DNA of 64,000 nucleotides from Azospirillum agricola (GTDB lineage: Bacteria; Pseudomonadota; Alphaproteobacteria; Azospirillales; Azospirillaceae), in contig NZ_JAGINM010000001.1 of assembly GCF_017876095.1 (NCBI RefSeq), forward strand, positions 62,001 through 126,000, read 5' to 3'. Position 1 is the first letter of the stretch. Every line of letters begins with the position of its first letter. Of this stretch, positions 57,061 to 64,000 are shown piece by piece. Position numbers and translations under genes: made by a program. The notes under the pieces were generated by a model that saw only the letters and a program-made list of their open reading frames with translations, was not told the DNA's origin and ran no database searches.

Positions 57061-57490
57061 GGCGAGTCTCGCAGATCGATGGAGGACGAACGGCGCGAGC
57101 CGGGCGGAAGCGGGCCTTCGTCAGGACTGGAGCCATGCCTAGGGTGCACGAGATCGTCATGCACTGATGCAAATCAAATTTTAGCAAAAATCGTTCGGAC
57201 TCAATCCGAAGGACTGGTTGCCCGGATTCCCTCCGAGGGATTGAACAGAAACCGGCCGGCAGCGGGCGCCGATGATGCGCCTGCCGTCGGTGATGCCGAT
57301 TTCCTTGGCGGCTCCTGCTCCGGACAATGGCGACCATGCCGAACCCGAGCCGGAATCCACACGCGACCAGGCTGGTTCTCGAACCATTGAAGTTCTCAAG
57401 CGCTCCGGCGCGCCAAGAACGCCGGATGCCCGCCACAACGCTCGGGCGCGGACGCCCGAGCGCTTGGCGCAACAGGATCGGCCGACGCGG
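57061..57490. other. 430-base gap between the chemoreceptor and glmS
   Basis: It holds the upstream region of the chemoreceptor (minus strand), with an AT-rich patch at about 57165-57195 near ATGCAAATC and AAATTTTAGCAAAAATC, and a terminator-like hairpin next to glmS. I see no gene; ORFs here are short and GC-driven. Confidence 0.4.
57438..57463 (-). terminator. putative terminator of glmS
   Basis: A 10-bp perfect stem, CGCTCGGGCG (57439-57448) with CGCCCGAGCG (57453-57462), lies about 30 bases past the glmS stop. Only a short TTG follows, so termination may be weak. Confidence 0.5.
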
Positions 57491-59314
<1,824 letters not shown>

Positions 59315-59407
59315 GGGCCGATACTCCTGAAAAAATCCCGCCGACCGGTAGAGAAGGGCGGAAGAAGACGCAAGGCCGGAAAAGGGGAGCCGGGAATAAG
59401 GGCTATC

Positions 59408-60760
59408 TTAAGCCTTTTTCGCCTTCTCGTTCCGCTTCCGCTCGCGGAAGCGGGCGGCCCAGCCGGCGTACGCCTTCTGGGGACCCCGCGCGACGACCAG
59501 CGCGTCGGCCTCGACGTTGGTGGTCACCACGCTGCCGGCCCCGACGATGGCGCCGTCGCCGATGCGGACCGGGGCGACCAGCGCGCTGTTGGAGCCGATG
59601 AAGGCCCCGGCCCCGATGTCGGTGCGGTGCTTGCCGAAGCCGTCGTAGTTGCAGGTGATGGTGCCGGCCCCGACGTTGGCCTTGGCGCCGACCCGCGCGT
59701 CGCCGATGTAGGTCAGGTGGTTGACCTTGGCGCCGGCCTCGATCACCGCGTTCTTGATCTCGACGAAGTTGCCGATGTGGGCGTCGGGGCCGATCTCCGC
59801 GCCCGGACGCAGGCGGGCGTAGGGGCCGATGCTGGCGCCGGACTCGACGCGGGTCTGCTCCAGGTGGCAGAAGGGCTTGATCTCGACGTTGTCGCCGACG
59901 GTGACGCCGGGGCCGAACACCACATGGGCGCCGACGATCACGTCGCGGCCGAGCCGGGTGTCGACGCTGAAGATCGTGCTGTCGGGATCGCTGAGCGTGG
60001 CGCCGTTGTCCATCGCCGCCTTGCGCAGGCGGCGCTGCATCAGCCGCTCGACCTCCGACAGCTCGGCGCGGGAATTGACGCCGACCACCTCGGCCGGGGC
60101 GGCCTCGACCACGGCGCAGGCCATGCCGGCGCGCCGGGCGATCTGCACGACGTCGGTCAGGTAGAACTCGTTCTTGGCGTTGTCGTTGCCGACGCGGCCG
60201 ATCAGGTCGAACATGCGGGCGCCGTCGAAGGCCATCAGCCCGGCGTTGCACAGGCCGACCGCGCGCTCCTCCCCGCTGGCGTCGAGATACTCGACGATCT
60301 TCTCCAGGCCGCCGCGCGCGTTCAGGATCAGCCGGCCGTAGGCGCCGGGGTCGTCGGGCCGCATGCCGAGCACGACCACCGCCGGGTCGGCGGCCTGGCG
60401 CCGGGCCGCCACCATGGCGCGCAGCGTGTCGGGCGTGACCAGCGGCGTGTCGCCGTACAGCACCACCACGTCGCCGGTGAAGCCCTCCAGCAGGCCGAAG
60501 GCGGCGCGCACGGCGTCGGCGGTGCCGCGCTGCTCGTGCTGGACGGCGGTGGGATAGGGGGCGACGGCGGCGGCCACGCTCTCCATGCCGGGGCCGACGA
60601 CGACGACGACATGGTCCGGGTCGAGCGCCTTCACGGCGGCCAGCACATGGCCGACCATCGGCCGGCCGGCGACGCGGTGCAGGACCTTCGGCAGATCGGA
60701 CTTCATGCGGGTGCCCTTGCCGGCGGCGAGGATCACGCAGGCGAGTGGACGATGGGCCAT
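59408..60760 (-). CDS. glmU: bifunctional UDP-N-acetylglucosamine pyrophosphorylase/glucosamine-1-phosphate N-acetyltransferase
   Basis: A 450-residue enzyme. The N-terminal nucleotidyltransferase has LAAGKGTRMKSDLPKVLH at about residues 11-28, and YGDTPL. The C-terminal left-handed beta-helix has hexapeptide repeats (IGPYARLRPGAEIGPDAHIG, FVEIKNAVI, NVGAGTITCNYDG). Together with glmS and GlmM (not here) it makes UDP-GlcNAc. The start ATG 60760 has AGGAAG ahead. Confidence 0.97.
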   Translation of the reverse strand: MAHRPLACVILAAGKGTRMKSDLPKVLHRVAGRPMVGHVLAAVKALDPDHVVVVVGPGMESVAAAVAPYPTAVQHEQRGTADAVRAAFGLLEGFTGDVVVLYGDTPLVTPDTLRAMVAARRQAADPAVVVLGMRPDDPGAYGRLILNARGGLEKIVEYLDASGEERAVGLCNAGLMAFDGARMFDLIGRVGNDNAKNEFYLTDVVQIARRAGMACAVVEAAPAEVVGVNSRAELSEVERLMQRRLRKAAMDNGATLSDPDSTIFSVDTRLGRDVIVGAHVVFGPGVTVGDNVEIKPFCHLEQTRVESGASIGPYARLRPGAEIGPDAHIGNFVEIKNAVIEAGAKVNHLTYIGDARVGAKANVGAGTITCNYDGFGKHRTDIGAGAFIGSNSALVAPVRIGDGAIVGAGSVVTTNVEADALVVARGPQKAYAGWAARFRERKRNEKAKKA

Positions 60761-61067
60761 GGGGGTCTTCCTGGTCGTGCCTGTGGCGGGTCGGCGGGAT
60801 ACGGCGTGATGACGATGGGAACCGGAGGGCCGCCGCACGTGACGGTGGCGCCTGCCAACGCTGATGTGCCACAGGCGGAGGGGGAAGCCCAAGTCAACTT
60901 TTGTGTCACGGTGTCATAGATGCCACGGCCTAAAACCGCCGGCCGGGGCAGGGTGCCGAAAGGTGGGGAGGGGCTGGCATGATGGGGTGGGCGTGGTGGG
61001 TGGGGCAGTCCCGTGCTATCGAGGCCGCCGTCTCCCTTCGCCTTCGATCCAGGATATGGGGCTTCCG
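60761..61067. other. divergent region between glmU and gph
   Basis: This 307-base gap serves glmU (minus) and gph (plus). It contains a direct repeat GTGTCACGGTGTCA (60903-60916) beside a TTTTG patch, which could form part of a promoter or operator; on the minus strand, GTTGACTT follows. No gene is seen. Confidence 0.35.
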
Positions 61068-61763
61068 ATGACCTTTCCCTTCGCCGCGCTCGTGTTCGAC
61101 CTCGACGGCACGCTGATCGACAGCGCGCCCGACATGACCCGCGTGCTGAACCGCACGCTCTCGCGCTTCGGCCGCCCATCCCTGACCGAGGAGCAGGTGC
61201 GGACGATGGTCGGCGACGGTTCGGCCATGCTGGTGCGGCAGGCCTTCGCCGCGACCGGGGAGCCGCTGGCGGACGAGGCGGCGGTGCAGCCGGTCCTGCG
61301 CGACTATCTCGACCGCTATTTCGACGACGAGGAGCCCTCGGCCCTCTACCCCGGTGTGGTCGGGACGCTGGCGGGGCTGGCGGAGCGCGGGGTCCGGCTC
61401 GGCCTCTGCACCAACAAGCCGGAGCGCATCAGCCGCAAGCTGCTCGACCGGCTGGGGCTGGCGCCCTTCTTCGCGGCGGTGGCCGGCGGCGACACGCTGC
61501 CGGTGAAGAAGCCGGACGGCCGCCACCTGACCTGGGTGCTGGAGCGGCTGGGCGAGCCGGCGTCGGGCGCCCGCGCCGCGATGATCGGCGACAACGGCAA
61601 CGACGTGAAGGCGGCGCGCGCCGCCGGGGTGCCGGTGGTGGCGATGAGCTACGGCTACCCCCGCATGCCGGTGGCGGAACTGGGCGCCGATCTGGTGCTG
61701 GATCATTTCGCCGAGCTTCCCGAAGCGCTGGAGCGGCTGGCGCGGGCCTGCCCGGTGGCATAG
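61068..61763 (+). CDS. gph: HAD-superfamily phosphoglycolate phosphatase
   Basis: A 231-residue hydrolase. Motif I is VFDLDGTLIDS (Asp nucleophile at about residue 10), motif II CTNKPE, and motif III/IV KKPDGRHL and MIGDNGNDV. A cap domain lies between. It removes phosphate from 2-phosphoglycolate formed by DNA-repair or oxygenase activity. The start may be ATG 61056 or 61068. It is the standard length for this family. Confidence 0.9.
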   Translation: MTFPFAALVFDLDGTLIDSAPDMTRVLNRTLSRFGRPSLTEEQVRTMVGDGSAMLVRQAFAATGEPLADEAAVQPVLRDYLDRYFDDEEPSALYPGVVGTLAGLAERGVRLGLCTNKPERISRKLLDRLGLAPFFAAVAGGDTLPVKKPDGRHLTWVLERLGEPASGARAAMIGDNGNDVKAARAAGVPVVAMSYGYPRMPVAELGADLVLDHFAELPEALERLARACPVA

Positions 61764-62107
61764 CGGACCATCCGTCTTTCGGACGGGACGGACTATCCCC
61801 CGATATCCCTTTGACGAGCCCCCTTATCCGTCCGGACGGAGGACGGCGCGCCGCATTGACCCTACTATGCTTGGGTCGATGCGGCGCTTCACCGTCGCGA
61901 CGCCCGGCTGAGGGGGAACGCGATGATGCAGAGCGGCGAGACGGCGGTGGAACTGTCGGTGGTCACCGTTCTCGCCCTGCTTCTGGCGCGGGCCGCATCC
62001 GACGGTATGACCCACCAACGAAAAGCCTGTCGGGTGCGGACCCGGCGGCGGCGCCCGCCGTCGCCCGGCGATCCGCGCGACGGCGGCCAGCCGGAAGGAA
62101 ACACGCC
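61764..62107. other. 344-base region with a possible 101-residue ORF
   Basis: It includes a hairpin TCCGTC/GGACGG at 61771-61786 after gph. An ORF at 61923-62228 (MMQSGETAVELSVVTVLALL) has an AGGGGG site before ATG 61923, but it runs out of frame into the next gene and its later half is Arg/Trp-rich. I treat it as doubtful; an N-terminal helix of that ORF, if made, would be a small membrane protein. Confidence 0.3.
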
Positions 62108-62392
62108 ATGGCCGTTCGCATCGCTCGAATCATTCACATGGGGAAAGTGGGCGGCTACGCCGCGCGGATTGATGGCGCGCTGCTGGAGGTGGATGGCCGC
62201 ATGCTGTGGCCGTCGTCGGCTGCCCTGATCATGGACGCGCGCCGGATCGGCGTGGAGGTGTCCACCCACGTCATCGACACCAGTTCGATCACCGGGGACG
62301 AGGCGCGGCCGGATTTCCAGCCGATGGGGACCCCGCGGGCGGAGTCCCAGTGGGCGGAGTCCCAGTGGGCGGAGTACCAGCGGGCGGCGTGA
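62108..62392 (+). CDS. hypothetical protein with C-terminal AESQW repeats, 94 residues
   Basis: An unrecognised protein starting MAVRIARIIHMGKVGGYAAR. AAGGAAA lies ahead of ATG 62108. The main part alternates strands and helices (LLEVDGRMLWPSSAALIMDA). Its tail, AESQWAESQWAEYQRAA, comes from three copies of a 15-base unit. The last 104 bases overlap the convergent DUF3108 gene, for whose C-terminus the same repeats encode TGTPP units. Confidence 0.55.
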   Translation: MAVRIARIIHMGKVGGYAARIDGALLEVDGRMLWPSSAALIMDARRIGVEVSTHVIDTSSITGDEARPDFQPMGTPRAESQWAESQWAEYQRAA

Positions 62393-63224
62393 CGCCGGTC
62401 AGGTGGATGACGACGGCGCCGAGGTCGCTGTCGGTTTCCAGTCGCACCGGCAGCGGCGGCTGGCCGGGGACGACCGGCGCCAGCCACAGGTCGGCCGGCG
62501 GGCGTTCGGCGGCAGCGCCGTTGCGCTGCCAGAAGCCGTTGCCGGGTGCGGTGCGGGCGTAGCCGGCGACCGGCCGGTAGGACACCCGGCACTGCCGCGC
62601 CGTCCCGGAAAAGATCGAGTAGCGGGACGCCCCCACCAGCCTTGGCCCGACGTCCTGGAACTCCATGTCGTAGCGCCGCCGGCCATCGAAGACGGGAAGG
62701 CTGCGGGTGCAGGCCTCCCCCCGCGCCGACGCCGCCAGCACGGTCAGGAAGGCGCTGAGCGGATCGTAGGTGGCCCGCCGCTCGGCATCCGGAACCGGCT
62801 CACGCCCGTCCTCCTGCGGTGTCGGCAGGACGGTGGCCGCGACGTTTCCCTGGCCGTCATACTCCAGCGTCACGCTGCGCGGCTTCTCGCGGAAGACGCT
62901 GCTCTGGCTGTGGTGGGCGGGGACGAGCCGGCCGCCGCGCACCGCGCCGTCGCTGCGCGAGACGGTCTGCCAGGGGAACAGCCGGTTCAGGAACCCCTCG
63001 GTCTGCGCCTTCACCTCCATCCGGTAGCTCTGGTCGCCCATCTCCAGCGTTGCGACGATGTCCAGCACGGCGAGGCCGCCGATGTGGAGGCGGTAGGTGG
63101 CGGCCAGCGGCTCGGCGGCGCGGGCCGGAGCGGACACGCCGAGCAGCCCGGCGGAGGGCAGGGCGAGCAGCGCGACGGCGAAGGCCGCGGCGCGGGGCCG
63201 TCGGACGGGGAGCGGACTGGTCAC
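62289..63224 (-). CDS. DUF3108-domain protein, exported
   Basis: A 311-residue protein. A signal peptide (AAAFAVALLALPSAGLLGVSAPARA) precedes a DUF3108 domain at about residues 38-265: YRLHIGGLAVLDIVATLEMG, then YRMEVKAQTEGFLNRLFPW, and DPLSAFL. The C-terminal tail consists of TPP(T/A)G repeats (PPAGTPPTGTPPTGTPPAG). The family is periplasmic or envelope-associated and of unknown function. It is convergent with, and overlaps, the 94-residue gene. Confidence 0.85.
   Translation of the reverse strand: MTSPLPVRRPRAAAFAVALLALPSAGLLGVSAPARAAEPLAATYRLHIGGLAVLDIVATLEMGDQSYRMEVKAQTEGFLNRLFPWQTVSRSDGAVRGGRLVPAHHSQSSVFREKPRSVTLEYDGQGNVAATVLPTPQEDGREPVPDAERRATYDPLSAFLTVLAASARGEACTRSLPVFDGRRRYDMEFQDVGPRLVGASRYSIFSGTARQCRVSYRPVAGYARTAPGNGFWQRNGAAAERPPADLWLAPVVPGQPPLPVRLETDSDLGAVVIHLTGVTPPAGTPPTGTPPTGTPPAGSPSAGNPAAPRPR
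62330..62385. repeat. 15-base tandem repeat in overlapping convergent genes
   Basis: GGGCGGAGTCCCAGT is repeated about three times with minor changes (third copy GGGCGGAGTACCAGC). On the plus strand it codes AESQW units; on the minus strand it codes PTGTP units. Confidence 0.75.
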
Positions 63225-63404
63225 GGCGGGGTGTGCTCCGTCGGTTGGCGGCGGTCGGGCGATTTTCTTTCATATTGGGATGAAACTCATGCTTGACACC
63301 CATCCGCCGAGGGCTTAGAAACCCGCCCACCGCAGCGGCGGGGCCGACGAAAGACGGCGACGACGCATCCACCGGGGGAGAGCCCGGACCGATTTTCAAG
63401 GATC

Positions 63405-63479
63405 GGGCGCGTAGCTCAGCGGTAGAGCATTCGCTTCACACGCGAAGGGTCACAGGTTCAATCCCTGTCGCGCCCACCA
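63405..63479 (+). tRNA. tRNA-Val (CAC)
   Basis: A 75-base cloverleaf with acceptor stem GGGCGCG/CGCGCCC and an encoded 3' ACCA. The anticodon stem TTCGC/GCGAA holds loop TTCACAC, anticodon CAC, reading GUG valine codons. A terminator follows within ten bases. Confidence 0.97.
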
Positions 63480-63484
63480 TCACG

Positions 63485-63516
63485 AAAGGCTCCGAGGTCC
63501 TCCTCGGAGCCTTTTG
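63485..63516 (+). terminator. rho-independent terminator after tRNA-Val
   Basis: A 13-bp stem, AAAGGCTCCGAGG (63485-63497) with CCTCGGAGCCTTT (63502-63514), four-base loop, then TTGCTTTT. Confidence 0.85.
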
Positions 63517-63732
63517 CTTTTCCGGACCGCCCCGGTGTCTTTGCCGGCCGCGAAGAATATTTCAGGAGAAACCACATCTTTGGCGGGCATTGCGATGGCT
63601 ATTGCTCGCCTCCAGGAATCAGCGGTTGCTAATGTGGTGTTTCCGTGTGGTTGATTGACGCAGATCAGCCCCAAACCGGGTTGCGATGGTCTAGGAAGGG
63701 GCATCCTTCTCCATCGACCCGGATGACATTCC

Positions 63733-63897
63733 ATGGAAGACACCCGCATTTCCCTGATGGCCGTCGGCGCCCTGCTCGTCGCGCTGACCATCATCATCGG
63801 CTCGGCCGTTCTGGCGCCGTCGTTCCTGGTGGTGCTCGCCACCCTGGGTGCCTGGGCGAACCTGACCTATCTGGTCGCCGTCACGCTGCTGCGCTGA
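63733..63897 (+). CDS. small membrane protein, 54 residues
   Basis: MEDTRISLMAVGALLVALTI begins the first of two hydrophobic segments (about residues 7-27 and 30-53; VVLATLGAWANLTYLVAVTL in the second). It has a hydrophilic start and a stop straight after the second segment. There is no strong ribosome site. The function is unknown. It is the last feature before the window edge. Confidence 0.5.
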   Translation: MEDTRISLMAVGALLVALTIIIGSAVLAPSFLVVLATLGAWANLTYLVAVTLLR

Positions 63898-64000
63898 CCG
63901 CCAGCCCCGCCCGGCGGAGAAGGGGGCGGCCCTCTCCGTCGCGCGCCCGCCCTGCGGCCCGCTTCCGGGATGACCGGAGTCGCGACGGGAAACACTCTGT

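Noticed and set aside
54457..57390. 977-residue plus-strand ORF
   Set aside because: It mirrors the PAS-MCP-PilZ gene on the other strand, with Gly/Asp/Ala/His-rich nonsense translation.
61923..62228. 101-residue ORF with a fair ribosome site
   Set aside because: It shares half its length out of frame with a more convincing gene, and the second half looks random; kept only as a note.

Overview
The window is very GC-rich, densely packed bacterial chromosome. Its gene content fits an alphaproteobacterium of the Azospirillum/Rhodospirillales type. It carries a PhaR-regulated polyhydroxybutyrate locus, nifQ (a diazotroph marker), a PAS plus PilZ chemoreceptor like those described in Azospirillum brasilense, the aroQ-accB-accC operon, a type-2 leuA and a CtrA-like TTAA-N7-TTAA site. 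The housekeeping genes (prs, pth, rplY, ychF, lgt, accBC, glmS, glmU) and five tRNA genes argue for a chromosome rather than a small plasmid. I see no insertion sequence, prophage or CRISPR array. The genus is an inference.

Layout. 1-5 kb: end of the murein endopeptidase mepA, a methyltransferase, a duplicated tRNA-Leu/tRNA-Ala pair, and a glutathionylspermidine-synthase-like gene that has lost expected active-site motifs. 5-10 kb: the PHB locus, with phaR divergent from a small coiled-coil protein that overlaps phaC out of frame, then phaA and phaB. 10-15 kb: flavodoxin, an MFS permease with its LysR regulator, a Nudix hydrolase and an EAL phosphodiesterase. 15-19 kb: ychF, pth, rplY, a lipoprotein and prs, all on the minus strand. 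19-26 kb: hemerythrin, pgeF, a MidA-type methyltransferase, lgt, hldD, then leuA preceded by a Leu-rich leader peptide. 26-30 kb: lrgA-lrgB, and opposite them an SRPBCC protein, a Zn alcohol dehydrogenase and an 84-residue protein. 30-36 kb: a chemoreceptor, treZ and a glycogen debranching enzyme. 36-43 kb: small unknown proteins, a NodB-type deacetylase with a SPOR-like region, and a divergent L,D-transpeptidase/DUF882 pair, followed by an XRE regulator. 43-48 kb: a dynamin-like GTPase and aroQ-accB-accC. 48-52 kb: degP followed by a response regulator and sensor kinase. 52-57 kb: YjbQ, a CoxG-like protein, nifQ, a CheY-like protein coupled to a lipoprotein, and the PAS-MCP-PilZ receptor. 57-64 kb: glmS, glmU, gph, a DUF3108 protein, tRNA-Val and a small membrane protein.

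Themes. Carbon storage is represented by the PHB genes and by trehalose/glycogen enzymes. Envelope building and quality control are represented by mepA, the L,D-transpeptidase, DUF882, NodB, glmS/glmU, lgt, hldD and degP with its two-component pair. Signalling is represented by two chemoreceptors, the EAL protein and the CheY-like protein. The observations most worth a second look are the phaC overlap, the leuA leader (apparently leaderless), the degenerate glutathionylspermidine-synthase-like protein, a tandem repeat that codes on both strands at the tails of two convergent genes, and an AT-rich intergenic region with repeats and a DnaA-box-like 9-mer.
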